From assembly GCA_973895155.1 (NCBI GenBank), contig OZ316891.1:25048001-25112000 (forward strand): 64,000 bases of DNA. The letters run 5' to 3'. Positions 19,801 through 31,153 of the stretch are shown piece by piece. The notes below the pieces were generated by a model. It was given only the letters and a program-made list of their open reading frames with translations. It was not told where the DNA came from and searched no databases. Source of the DNA: Marsupella aquatica (taxonomy: Eukaryota; Marchantiophyta). The position numbers were made by a program, and so were the translations under genes. The first letter of the stretch is position 1; each line of letters opens with the position of its first letter.

Positions 19801-21554
19801 CCTGCATTGTTGCCGTTGCCGTTGTTGTTGCCGATGCCGATTTCTTTTCTTTCTCCAGTAGTTTCAGCAGACTCTGCATGCCTGGTTGCTGCATCGGCAA
19901 GTCTTCCTTCCTGGGCCTAAACACCTGCTCGATCGTAGGACTAACAGGTGGTTGAGGCTTCTCAGCCAACGGCCTCGGCGTTGGAGCTTCCTCGGGTGCC
20001 CTTACCTGCAGGGGAAGTACCGGGGCAAAAGTCTGACCTCTGGCATACCGGCACAACAGCGGCATGTGATAGCCAAGCCGCGACACGCTCCCCATGCCGA
20101 TTACCTGCTGCTCCTCCTTTAAGATCTTCTTCAATTGGTTGAGGAGGTACCCGTTGTAGTCCCGGCTTGGGTCTGGCCTTTCTGCCAGATAGACCTGTGC
20201 CTTGCCGATCTCTGCCCTCGGCAAGTTACAATGCATGGTCACCCGCAAGAAGTCGATCATCTCTCCTATGTGCGGGTTGGTGCAGGTGTTCCGGAAGAAG
20301 CCATTCTTCGTTGATGGCCCGGGGAACGACCGGAACTCCTTGTCAGGCAAGGTCTTCCTGGTATCAACTTTGGTCTTATTGCCCATCGGCAAGCCAAACA
20401 CTTCGGCAATCACCTTGGGAGTAAGATAGAAATCCTTCCCATATATCCTCGTGCAATTGGTCTCGGGTTCCCATGACCCCACGAATTCTAATAGGTCTGA
20501 CTGCGGTACCTCCGGCTTCAGCCATGGTAATCTTACAAAGGCCTCCAAGCCGGATCCGGCCATGAAGCCTTGGTACTTCTTGGTCTGCATGGCCGTAAAG
20601 CATGCATCCTCCTCCCGTGCAAAATGTAGTTGCACCTCCACCGGTAGGGTTGCCGCCCAGCCCTTCCAGGTGTCATCCCTGGTTGGAATGGCCTTGATGG
20701 GATCGACCTCCTCCTCTTCGGCTTCTCCCTGCCTCCTGCTCTGCTGCTCGGCTGGCTTCTTTGGTGCCGCCGACCTCGTTCTTTTTGCCGGGGTGGCTTC
20801 ATCGTTGACGGCTCCCTTCCTCTTCATCTTTGCTGCCGTGGAGGTTTCTCCTAGCACCGTTGCCTGGGTCCACCTTTCCGTGCTACCCTTTAATTCCCAG
20901 TGTATGTCGTTGCAGTTCTTGATGGCCTCTCGGATGCCGACGACGCTGTCTTTGCAAAACAGAAGATCGTCGAGTTGATTGGAAGTAGGCGTCCACAGGA
21001 ACTCGTCCTTGATGAGTTCGCCTCCTAAGAAAGCCGTCTTCTGCAGCTCCCACAATCGAGCGAGCTCCTGCCATTCTCGAGCTGCCCTTTCTGACTCCTC
21101 ATCCTCGTATGTCTTGATGTACTCAGTTGCCCGTTCAAACAGGCATCCCCAGAAATGTGCCACTTGATTGACGTTGCTCATACCCTCCTTAGGTTGATCG
21201 TCGGTATCTACTCTCTCCCCGAGTGCTTGCCTAAGCAGCTGACAGTAGTTGGCCTCCCGTAGTCGTCTGCCTAGTTCGTGCTCGCAAATGAGCCACCATC
21301 TCCTGCAAGCGCTCCTTACCCCTCTCCTCTGCCGGTCCTTCTTCCCGTTGATCCTTCCTAGCCGCCGACGCTTAACGCGCCCTAACCCTAATCGGGTTTT
21401 CACCCTCAACCTTACCTCCGGCCTCTGCCCGGGTTCCATGGTTGCCCCTAATTGTTTATATTTTCCTTGTTTTGTCACTATACTAAGGTGTTCCTAGGGT
21501 GCCTTCCTGCTTTACCCACTTAACCGGCCGAGTGATTCCTGTCTAGGCATCACA
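16847..21554 (-). repeat. 5' LTR of element A
   Basis: Near-identical to the LTR at 8725-13408, with an extra 24-bp minisatellite unit and scattered substitutions. The end is GCATCACA at 21554, followed by TATGGGTAC, which is unrelated to the flank at 8724. Confidence 0.9.
17768..21478 (-). CDS. LTR-encoded protein (1236 aa), element A 5' LTR
   Basis: This is the second copy of the LTR protein, intact, with the same domain order as the 9646-13332 copy and one extra AEAKAVGV-type octapeptide near the C-terminus. In this LTR no element promoter lies upstream of the ORF, so it could be transcribed only from flanking DNA; the copy in the 3' LTR is the one genomic RNA could supply. Confidence 0.7.
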   Translation of the reverse strand: MTKQGKYKQLGATMEPGQRPEVRLRVKTRLGLGRVKRRRLGRINGKKDRQRRGVRSACRRWWLICEHELGRRLREANYCQLLRQALGERVDTDDQPKEGMSNVNQVAHFWGCLFERATEYIKTYEDEESERAAREWQELARLWELQKTAFLGGELIKDEFLWTPTSNQLDDLLFCKDSVVGIREAIKNCNDIHWELKGSTERWTQATVLGETSTAAKMKRKGAVNDEATPAKRTRSAAPKKPAEQQSRRQGEAEEEEVDPIKAIPTRDDTWKGWAATLPVEVQLHFAREEDACFTAMQTKKYQGFMAGSGLEAFVRLPWLKPEVPQSDLLEFVGSWEPETNCTRIYGKDFYLTPKVIAEVFGLPMGNKTKVDTRKTLPDKEFRSFPGPSTKNGFFRNTCTNPHIGEMIDFLRVTMHCNLPRAEIGKAQVYLAERPDPSRDYNGYLLNQLKKILKEEQQVIGMGSVSRLGYHMPLLCRYARGQTFAPVLPLQVRAPEEAPTPRPLAEKPQPPVSPTIEQVFRPRKEDLPMQQPGMQSLLKLLEKEKKSASATTTATATMQDTTTEVGLHWLTRENPFAGDKERIRPESKPGVRMYVGTSSSKSEAELPEAPTEEEEREKPDVQEVEEAVEDCSHDNSGYGSDHHVPGVRTCGRFVPTLPRVVRGDPNQQSSPESPPPDVAPPSFDGIKQTMQEFQERIKQEEEAALAKEKDLPGGDWPEDIRRLAKKGSKPLATIEEIRRTAWKQRPRWAMPITSTYSTYAKNRAMEYGEMCGELALGIFGEELEVGPFFHREQLEKHQLEEAVALERSKKDEVIRRLRRMGAEIEDLRAAKKAQDELRIKRHELNIMQGQLDAAQADNQNIKDKLTQTQEELADTIKEREKWKQELKNTEEAHITANSRAMAETQRKEWALKGELEKIRGALEQKEVELGKSYQGIMALQQELASLTASFKADLREKDEMLEQTYAKMNQMESVIIAELDKELRATQEERATLKKELEEAHREQEEAKNELEGARKDLDETQEELEEITRKMENLQRRADNQTERLKKQAAVFKCLAAAGPSPVGTNQLPGVVIAEGQAAPPAPVPEVSGKGKGPAAEPPTKKKRKPSGSRSNTTSQAVVIKEVDPAPTPDRVTAKDPTTLGEGEAEAVGVAEAEAVGVAEAEAVGVAEAKAVGVAEAEAVGIAKAGVEAEAEGGPSQADGELTRSRAGNLSVGRPTAVAEEEVLGASIEDPPPVS

Positions 21555-23500
21555 TATGGGTACAAGAAAGGTCAGCCCCTAAATCTGGTAGTCATTCCCC
21601 TATGCCGACTTTGGTTTGCAAGCTATCGGGACCCCGTCGTGGCCTCGGCTAAAAATATATTTGAATGACTCTTTTTCTGGGTTTTCACCTTCACCAAGGT
21701 GTGCCTTATCTTCCCCTTACTCAACAAAAAAACATTTGGGCCCCAACGGATACCCCTAGCCAAAGTTATGCCCATTCTCCCAAGGCCTGTTTTTGGTGTA
21801 AAGTGGGTGTAAGCGGCGACCCGATTACACTTACCTTACATGCCCCTTATGGAGATTCCAGGTGTCACCAGGGGAGAGTACTCTCATTATACTCATGTTT
21901 CTTATGAAGAATTTGATAAGGACATCAATTTTTGCAACCATTTTCCTCTCTCTTGAATTCAATCTGAAACGACATCATTCTCTATTGGATTCGAATGGCA
22001 GCAGGTCAATCTACAGCTCAACCAGGTTTGCAGCACCCTTCTCAGTCCACCTCCATAGTCATCCAGCCTTGCAAGTGATTCAAAATTGCAGCAAAATTTT
22101 GCAGCAGCCATAGCCCACCAATTTGCAGCTAGCAGCACAACAGCACATTTGAAGCACAGCAGCAGATTCGAAGCACAGTAGCAGTAGCCATAGCTTGATT
22201 CCTTCTCAGCAACTAGCTCTATTCCAATCACTCAGCCAAGCAGGTCTCTCTTCTCAATTTTGCAACTGCCCACCTCTACAATTTTGCAGCTAGCAGCAAT
22301 CCTATTTTGCAGCCATAGCTCTTCAATTCGCAGCAGCAGCCCTCTTCCTTGTTGATCCGCTAATCAATTCTTGTGCAGCAGTCCATCTGATCAGCCGCCA
22401 GCCCTTCAATTTCGTAGCCCACCATAGCTCACAGTCAGCCAACTAGCTCTTGATCAGCAGCAGCCTATTTTTCCATAGCAAGCAGCTCTATTCCAATCAG
22501 CAGCATCGAGGCAGCCAGCCAATTCTAATCAGCATCCCATGCCTGAAGCTATAGCAGCTCAATTCAATTTCGTATCTGCCTCTTGATCCCAATTCAAAGC
22601 AAGCATCTCATGTATTGACCCTTATGCTGTTCCTGACCTCGTGCTTGAGTCGCCCCGGCCTCGTGCTTAAGTCGTGGTCGCCGCCGACGCGGTTGACACT
22701 AAGAAAAAATTTCGAATTTTTGTTGTTGGGAAAATAGTATTTCCAGGCCGTTTTGGACCGCCCCAAAAAATCACACATGAGTCTAAAATGACTTCTGAGT
22801 AGATCTACATATTCTCTGGACATAGGACTATGTCCTGGTTTACTAATATCTAAACAAAACTTTATCACCAATTTTATAAAATTAGGTAAAGTGGGTCAAT
22901 TATTATGTTTTCCAAAATTCTTCTCACCTTTGAGATGCTCCCAAAAAGGAACCAAAGATACCCAGCTTCTACCAAAAGTTTTCAGGGATAGAGTGGACCA
23001 TATTTAACCCACTTCCAAACTTGGAATTCCTAAATTTACTCATCAGCTACTATTCCTGGGACCCGCTATTTTGTTAATTTAAGTCACACCAAAACACAAG
23101 GAAACCCTAGGTTGAGACCTCACTTGACATCTAACTTTTTAGGGGTGCTCTAGGGACCTCCTAGCATCTATGGGAAAAATATGAACCAAAACTAAGACTT
23201 CAAGTGTTGGGTTGTTTCCCCGGCTCAGAATAGTCGCCTAGTCTAAATAAGGACGGAACGTTGTATGCCCCATCATAAAGACCTTCTTATCCCTTGTCAC
23301 TTGCTTAGAACTCAGTAACCTTCCATTCCACTATCTTTCCTATTCTACCTACTTAAGTTCCTAAAACCTAGTTACTCCGATAACACTTAAAACGTCTTTC
23401 TTACTATTCCTTGTTCAAAAAGCAAAAAAATGACAAGTTTCTTACATAAACCTATATCGAGCCATTCCACATTGCTACACCAACTGATGTTACTCCTCAT
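21555..23500. other. Non-coding stretch with CAG-rich low-complexity DNA
   Basis: No supported gene. Between about 22000 and 22600 the sequence is full of AGCAGC and TTTGCAGC words on the plus strand. The remainder is unique-looking and AT-rich after 22690. It may be untranslated sequence of the decayed gene that follows. Confidence 0.5.
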
Positions 23501-24975
23501 GTGACCACCAGGTCCACTCCTTCGAAGGCAGAGTCGAATCAGCAGCTTATTGATAAGTTGACATCTCTCCTCAGTTGCAGTGATGATGGACTATATGATG
23601 CTGTTAATAATTTGAGAATGGAGGCTGTTAGTTTGAGATCACCATTTCATGATCAGCTAAGTTCTGTCAGAATGACCTCTCCCCCAAGAGAACCATCACC
23701 AATGGAGTTCGTGATCTGTACCCCTGCCCCTGTATAGCCCCCTTCCCTAGAAACAAGTGAACCTGTTCCAGTAGCAAGTAGTACCAGCTGTGTGGCCATT
23801 GTGGATGACTTGCTAGAAATACTTTATGTGAACCTCGACAGATAGCATCCATGGTCAGCAACTTGATCCAACAATGTCCAACTGCTAGTCCCACTCTTAG
23901 CCCAGATTCACGACCTTATAGTCCAGATTCCAACTACGAACCCACAAAAGGACCCACCTACAATCGGTCACAATATGAGCACCCTTATGATAGAGAGGAT
24001 CTACCTGAAGACTCTGATCCACCCTCAGATGGTGAAACTTATAGATCTTATGATAATTCTCTTGAGTCATCCCCAAGGCAGGGATTTGAAGATGTTAATA
24101 CTGCCTTAAGATCCAATCCAAACTTAGTAGCAGTTGTCACCTCATCTACTCAGACACCCCAAAATGCCACCATCGAGAGTAGATACCCGAGACATCCAGA
24201 GTCCCAAGTGCACAAGTATGTGGAGACCTGTAAGATTATGCAGGTCAACAGACCACCGGTTGGAGAGTTTTGGAGATACTACTATCTCAAGAAGACAAAG
24301 GCCAGTTATATCTTTGACCTCAGGTGTTTTGGAACTTCCAGACTGGAGATGGCACAATTTGATGAGTTCTGGACTGACTCTCTCTACTTCCGACCTATTC
24401 TTGCTGTGATGCTACTTCAAGGAGATGTGGAGGTGGAGGATCCAGATTTGGTTCTGGCATATTTTGGAAATTTGGCAACTTATGCCCTAGATTTTGTGGT
24501 TTCTTTTCTCATGCAGAGTAAGAAATCTACTTCTCCCCAGAATGCTTACCTTCCTCAAGAACCCAAGGTTACACTTGTTTCAACCAGCTCATCTACTGAG
24601 AAATAGAGGATCTGGAACAATGTCACCTCTCAAACTCTGGCCAGCTTCAATCGATATTTCAGAGATGTCAAATGGAGGCTTCACCCTTTCTATTCCAGGA
24701 TGCTGAACTCTGATGACTTCCTATACCGTTATCCCCAAGTATATGTTGCTACTTGTAATAACTATGATGTGATTGGGATATATAGAGAAGCTCTTTGAAT
24801 AGACATATGTTATCTAAGGAAGAGAATGCCCCTGATGTATCCTGAAAGGCAACTGAGATACCTACCCTACTCTCGAGGATCCCCACGCCAGGCTGAACTA
24901 ATGGAAGTTACACAAAATCGAACTATCACAGCAGTGGAGCTACTCGAACCAGAAGACATCCGACAACAAGCTTGA
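23501..24975 (+). pseudogene. Unrecognised decayed gene
   Basis: The plus-strand coding potential runs MTTRSTPSKAESNQQLID (from 23501), shifts frame near 23830 (the second frame can be read back to PRQIASMVSNLIQQCP), and continues to 24975 through an in-frame TAG at 24604 and TGA at 24796. Together about 490 codons. The middle is Pro/Ser/Tyr-rich and disordered (SPDSRPYSPDSNYEPT). A folded part follows (GEFWRYYYLKKTKASYIFDL, FDEFWTDSLYFRPILAVMLL) and then NRYFRDVKWRLHPFYSRML. I do not recognise the family. The position among retroelements suggests a structural protein of an unidentified element. Confidence 0.4.
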
Positions 24976-26156
24976 GGAGTAGTCTAAGTGTTTTTAGTTA
25001 GTTTTAAGAATAGTGCATCTTTCCCTATTTTTCAAAATGTGTTCTAGAGCTTTAAAAGCTGTCATACTTCTTTAGTATATAGTCTGTACCTAGGAAAATA
25101 TGTTGGCAAAATCTCAGAGTTTTCTGACTTATAGTTAGGAAGTTAAAAATAGTTGAATTTGATAAGTTTTTAGTTGTACCGCAATTACGAATTTCGGTTT
25201 ACGTTTTTATGCTTTTACGAGTTTACGTCTTTATGCTTTTACGCTTTTACGGCTTCTTACTTAATCATTTTCTAGCTTTTCACTTACTGAATTACTATTT
25301 TGACTTTTTGAGGAGTATGAAGAGGCATGTCTCTTTGACCCTATGACCTCTTACCCTGTAGGTTTTTACTATAAGACCCCTCCACCACTAGTGTAGTTTA
25401 TGGTTAAGTTATGCATTTTTGCTTCTTCTTTGTGTTAAACTAGTTGATCATGAATCTATGAGTTCGAGATCAGGTTTAACATTTGGAGAGACTTACCTCC
25501 TTCTTGTGTTTCTATCTCTGATTAATAACACAGGAAGTAAAATTCCTTTTGTGCAAATCTTTTGAGTTGTAATGATAGATTCCTTATTGGTGACTCATTG
25601 CAATCTCTTGAGTTCTTAAAGTTAACTCATTGAGTTTAAGCCTTATTGAAATTGATGGATTTTCTTTCATGTTGCTTAGTACCATCTAAATGTTAAGTAG
25701 TCACTCTTTTAGATCTTGTCTGAGTACCACTTAGAAAGAAAAGATAAGACGTGTTGACGGCACTTTAAAGGAGTACTCTAGTAAGCATTTTAGACCTGAA
25801 AAGCAATATGGATTTGAATCCTTAAGTCTTTTCATTTTGACTTATGTCTAAGGAGCAACCTTGGTCAATTCCAGACTCCCTTAGCATACTTTAAGATATT
25901 TTCCCCTGTGTTTTGTTAATCATTTCCTTTTCATTAATTTATGTTTACATGATGCTGAGATATCATTGAAAACTTCTCACCGCTGTGGAGCGATCTTCAA
26001 AATACCTTAGTGAAGTAATCAAATTTGATTACTATGTGTGAAAAACATCTTTAGTTCTTTATTATTGATTAAATCTATCAAACCAACCCCATCTTGTTGA
26101 ACGAATACCGAGTTTGAAGACCTTTAAGTGTGTTTTTGGTTCTTCATAGCAAACTA
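24976..26156. other. Non-coding AT-rich stretch
   Basis: No supported gene on either strand. Near 25190-25255 there are short repeats of the form TTTACG/TTTATGC. It may be the 3' untranslated part of the preceding decayed gene. Confidence 0.4.
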
Positions 26157-27337
26157 CACCAACGCTTCTTCCGCAGCCACTGCCGTAGGTTCGTTCTCTA
26201 AAAAATTACCTGCTCCGGACCGAGTCAACTCTCCATCGGCCTGACTGGGTCCACCCTCGGCTTCGTCCTCAGCATCAGCCACGGCCTCCCCAACATGCTC
26301 TAATGGTGGATCCGGTACCCCGACTTCATCACCGAGTATCCTAGCCTCGGCTTTGCCATCCCCGCCTTCTAGGGCACTTGGATCCTCTGCCGTGACCCTG
26401 CTTGAGGTTGGTGCAGGTTTTACCTCCTTGGTCACAATGGCTTGAGGAGCCGTATTACTCCTTGACCCAGAAGGTTTCAACTTCTTCTTCTTCCCTGGTT
26501 CGGCAGTTGGCCCCTTCCCCTTGCCACTTACTTTTGGCACCGGTGCGAGTGGAGCGGCTTGTCCTTCGGCCAGTACTACTCCTGGTAACTTGGTTGCCCC
26601 CATTGGATTTGGGCTTGATGAAGCCAAGGACTTAAATACTGCGGCCTGTTTTTTCAGCCGCTCCATTTGGTTGTCGGCTCGCCGCTGTAAGTTCTCCATC
26701 TTCCGCGTGCTTTCCTCCAACTCCTCCTCTTTGTCCAGGTCCTTGCGCGCCTCTTCCAGCTCCTTTTGGGCTTCCTCCAATTCTTTGTGGGCTTCCTCCA
26801 ACTCCTTTAAGGTAGCCCTCTCCTCCTGGGTTGCTCTTAGCTCCTTGTCGAGCTCCGTTATGACCTCAGACTCCATTTTATTCATCTTGGCATAAATCTG
26901 GTCGAGCTGGTCATCTTTCTCAAGGAGGTTGGCCTTGAAGCTGGCCGTCAGGGATGCAAGCTCCTGTTGCAGCATAATAATTGCCTGATAGGATTTTCCT
27001 AACTTGGCCTCCTTCTGCTCAAGAGCTCCACGGATATCCTCGAGCTCCCCTTTCAACACCCTCTCCCTTCTCTGGGTCTCCGCCATGGCCCGGTTGTTGG
27101 CTGCTATGTGGGCCTCCTCTGCGTCCCTCAGCTCTCGCTTCCACTTCTTCCTCTCCTTGATCGCTTTGGGCAACTCTCCTTGGGTTCAAGTCAGTTTATC
27201 CTTGATAATCCGATTATCAGACTGTGCGGTATCCAATTGCCCCTGCATGATGTTTAGCTCATGCCGCTTAATCCACAGCTCATCTTGGGATTTCTTGGCC
27301 GCCTTCAGGTCTTCTACCTTGGCTTCCCTTGCCCTAA
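26157..27337 (-). pseudogene. Fragment of a diverged LTR ORF (coiled-coil and C-terminus)
   Basis: The minus strand reads a relative of the A/B LTR protein: RHELNIMQGQLDTAQSDN, a stop where A has Gln, then the coiled coil (AMAETQRRERVLKGELE) and the basic KKKKLKPSGSRSN patch and acidic end. It is clearly diverged from A and B, so it is an older relative. Its higher-coordinate end is cut exactly where a CACTA terminus begins (27338), with TAA as the possible 3-bp target site. The low-coordinate end near 26157 does not coincide with the LTR end, so the fragment was already truncated there. Confidence 0.8.
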
Positions 27338-27756
27338 CACTAGAAGAAAACATGGCCCTTCATGACCAACCGCCCAATGACGGAAATGCATAAATGACCT
27401 AAATTCTCAATGACACAAAATGAATGACCGGAGAATGACTGTCCAAATTGACCAATAGACTTGAATGACAAAATGATTGTTTTTGCGTCATTTTGTAAAA
27501 TGTCTGTAATGACTAATATGACCAATGACACAATTTTCTTAAAATGGTCAATTTAGACATATGTCCTAAATGACGCAACCAATCACCACAATGATAAATC
27601 AGTGTTTAGCACCATTGTAGTCACTTTGGACAATGATTAAAATGACCAAAAACCTATTTGGGTCATTTTGGACAACAATAATAAATGACAAAAAACCTGT
27701 TTGTCATTTTAACCGATGGTGCTAAATGACTAAATCTATGGTCAATCAAAATATCA

Positions 27757-28140
27757 AGATATATCAATGTTTACAACAATACACAGTCATTACAGACTTG
27801 TCTCATAAATGACTAAAGCTAATGTCAATCAAAAACTCTTGATATATCAGTGTTTACAACAACATACAGTCATTATGGACTTGTCTCATATATATGACTA
27901 AATCTAAGGTCAATCTAAAATTAGGATATATCAGTGTTTATAACAACATAGAGTCATTATGGACTTGTCTTATATATGACTAAATCTAAGGTCAATCTAA
28001 GAATTAGAATATATCAGTGTTTACAACAACATACAATCATTATGGACGTGTTTCATAAATGACTACTGTCTTGTAGAGTCTATCTAAATATCAAGATATA
28101 TTAGTGTTGATGACAATATATTGTCATTACAGACTTGAGT
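27757..28140. repeat. ~84-bp tandem repeat, about 5 units
   Basis: The word ATATCAGTGTTTACAAC or a variant begins at 27761, 27843, 27928, 28011 and 28098, spaced 82-87 bp, each followed by a GTCATTA-GACTTG segment. It belongs to the CACTA subterminal region. Confidence 0.8.
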
Positions 28141-28595
28141 CATAAACCTTGGGCCCTCAATCTTAACTAATACGTGGAGGACGTGCGAACGCTCAAAAGA
28201 TAGTTTTTATTCATTTTGAACTAATAGTTATAATTATTACCGGTAATAAGAGAACTTTTAATGGTAAAATGGAAATAACAAGGGGTAAACATGAAAATGG
28301 CCCGATCGTAGGGGGTCCACTTCTTTTACATGGAGTGAGGGCCCAGGGGTCATAAATGACTACTTATAGATACATTAAGCTATGTTGGATATATCAATGA
28401 TTAAAATATTGTATAGTCATTGCAGACATAGGTCATAATTGTAGAGTCATTTAAGAATGCCAATGACTACATTAAGGGCAATATTGGCTGTCATATTAGA
28501 TGTCATTTTGACCAAATGACTGCATATGTCATCATTCAAGACATCCCTCATGGTGTCATTATGGAAAAGCAAAAATGACCATTTTTGGTCTACGA

Positions 28596-31078
28596 GCTTA
28601 AGGTGGGCCCGAGTGTGCCATGGGCCCTACATAGAAGTGAAAAACTCTCCACTAGGTGCGGGACACTACACACATCATTGTCCAACCACTAGTTGCAGCA
28701 TAAACACTTTGGACACATGTTTTTGTGTTTACTTAAGGCATGATGCACCTTTGGGGAAATCACTCCCAAGTCATACGACTTTGGAGTGATTTGCCAAAAG
28801 TGTCACCATAGATGCATACCATCACATCCAAACGCAAACAAAAGTGGTATTTTTGTTCTCCAAAAGAGAGTGCAACACCAATAGAATGGGTGTGGTTGTT
28901 GTGCTTCCCTATATGGTGTGTGTGCGGGTTTAGGGTAGAGGAATATTCTAACCTTGCAAGGAATCTAAAGCAGGCTCTTTGTGGAGGTACTAGGGCCTTT
29001 ATTGGGTCATTTGTGAACAATGGTCTGTCATAAATGCGAATGACTAAAAGTAGGGTCATTAAAATTGTCATATGGGAAGTCATATAAGTCAAGTGACTGG
29101 ACTTGTGGTCATTTGTGTGGTCCCTCATGCAATCATTAAACAGAAGCACAAATGACCAGTGTGAGGCTAGGGGCTGAAGGTGGGGCCGAGTGTGCCATGG
29201 GCCTTACATAGAGGTGAAAAACTCTCCACTAGGTGCGGGACACTACACTCATCATTGTCCAACCACTAGTTGCGGCATAAACACTTTGGACACATGTTTT
29301 TGCGTTTACTTAAGGCATGATGCACCTTTGGGGAAATCACTCCCAAGTCATACGACTTTGGAGTGATTTGCCAAAAGTGTCACCATGGATGCATACCATC
29401 ACATCCAAACGCAAACAAAAGTGGTATTTTTGTTCTCCAAAAGAGAGTGCAACACCAATAGAATGGGTGTGGTTGTTGTGCTTCCCTATATGGTGTGTGT
29501 GCGGGTTTAGGGTAGAGGAATATTCTAACCTTGCAAGGGATCTAAAGCGGGCTCTTTGTGAAGGTACTAGGGCCTTTATTGGGTCATTTGTGAACAATGT
29601 CCCGTCATAAATGCCAATGACTAAAAGTAGGGTCATTAAAACTGTCATATGGGAAGTCATATAAGTCAAGTGACTGGACTTGTGGTCATTTGTGTGGTTC
29701 CTCATGCAGTCATTAAAGAGAAGCACAAATGACCAGTTTGGGGCTAGGGACTTAAGGTGGGCCCGAGTGTGCCATGGGCCCTACACAGAGGTCAGAAACT
29801 CTCCACTAGGTGCGGGACACTACACTCATCATTGTCCAACCACTAGTGGCGGCATAAACACTTTGGACACATGTTTTTGCGTTTACTTAAGGCATGATGC
29901 ACCTTTGGGGAAATCACTCCCAAGTCTCCATGGATGCATGCAACCCATTGGTTCCAAAGGTAAATGAAGCCATTTTTTTTGTCTCTCCAAGAAGTCGCGC
30001 AACACCAATGGAAGGTTGTCATATGTTTTAGGAACGTGTCATGTTTGTGCAGGTGTTTGGATGGGGAATACTCCATTTTGCATACGAATAGTGTTGGGGT
30101 ATTGTGAGTAGGTGTTGTAATCTTCATTGGGTCATTTTGGAGGAATAGAGTGTCATTAATGCCAAAGACTACAATAAGGGTCATTTTGGCAGTTATTTTT
30201 GAGGTCATTTGAATGTGCCAAATGACGGCATATGGGGTCATTATAGAGGTCCCTCATGGTGTCATTATGGACCAACAGAAATGACCATTTTAGGTCTAGG
30301 AGCTTAAGGTGGGCCCGGGTGTGCCATAGGCCCTACATAGAGGTGACAACCCCTCCACTAGGTGCGGGACACTATACTCATCATTGTCCATCCACTAGTT
30401 GCGCCATAAACACTCTAGACACATGTTTTTGTGTTTACTTAAGGTATGATGCACCTTAGGGGAAATCACTCTCAAGTCATACGACGTTGGAGTGATTTGA
30501 CAAAAATATGACCATGGATGCATACCATCGTATCTAGCAAATGGAGCCATTTTTTGTCTCTCCAATAAGTAGCGGGACTTTGATTTAATTGTGTCATGTT
30601 TGTGTTGGTGTTTGGATGGGGAATATTCTATTTTGCAAATGAAGAGTAACGGGGCTGGTTAAAGGTAGTAGTGTAATCTTTATTGGGTCATTTCTGAAAA
30701 ATTTGTGTCATAGGTTAATGCCAATGACTACAAGTAGGGTCATTAAAATAGTCATATGGTAAGTCATATAAGTCAAATGACTGGACTTCTTGTCATTTGA
30801 GGGGTCCTTCTTGCAGTCATGAAGTAGAAGCACAAATGACCAGTTTGGGGCTAGGGGCTGGAGGTGGGCCCTAGAGTGCCATGTGGCCCCACATAGAGCT
30901 GACAACCCCTCCACTACGTGCGGGATGCTATACTCATCATTGTCCAACCACTAGTTGTGCCATGAACATTTTGAAGTTATCTTTTTGCGTTTACTTAAGG
31001 CATGATGCACCTTTGGGGAAATCACTCCCAAGTCATACGACTTTGGAGTGATTTGCCAAAAGTGTCACCATGGATGCA
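28596..31078. repeat. ~577-bp tandem repeat, left part of the array
   Basis: Anchor GTGCCATGGGCC (or close) occurs at 28615, 29192, 29769, 30321 and 30876, giving spacings of 577, 577, 552 and 555. Each unit contains the same GGGACACTA, CTCCCAAGTCATACGACTTTGG and GAATATTC segments. The array continues at 61856 after the inserted transposon. Open frames inside the units are by-products of the repeat. Confidence 0.85.
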
Positions 31079-31086
31079 TACCACCG
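31079..31086. other. Target site duplication, left copy (TACCACCG)
   Basis: TACCACCG here and at 61848-61855. Other array units show the uninterrupted site once, for example GCATACCATCGTATC near 30528, so one copy was added by the insertion. Confidence 0.85.
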
Positions 31087-31153
31087 GGGGTATTTACAAA
31101 CGACAGGAACCAGGATACAGTAACAGCAAACAGTTACTGTTACCAGGAGAAAT
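31087..31153. repeat. Left terminal inverted repeat
   Basis: GGGGTATTTACAAACGACAGG is followed by AGGATACAG and TGTTACCAGGAGAAAT. CAGTAAC at 31118 and GTTACTG at 31133 form a small internal hairpin. Confidence 0.75.

Larger units (their letters stand above)
8725..21554 (-). mobile_element. Gypsy retrotransposon A, pol-deleted (12.8 kb)
   Basis: Two LTRs of 4684 and 4708 bp in the same orientation flank a 3.4 kb interior with Gag-protease and a remnant of Pol. The LTR ends TGTGGTGC...GCATCACA are confirmed by element B, which has a clean target duplication. Element A does not: 8720-8724 is AAGGT and 21555-21559 is TATGG. It either arose by recombination between two insertions or lost flanking DNA. 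RT, RNase H and nearly all of integrase are gone, so A can move only with help from a complete relative such as B. Confidence 0.9.

Noticed and set aside
28526-30459. Repeated open frames of 67-132 codons on both strands in the 577-bp array
   Set aside because: They recur only because the repeat unit recurs, are not kept in phase between units, and encode no recognisable protein.
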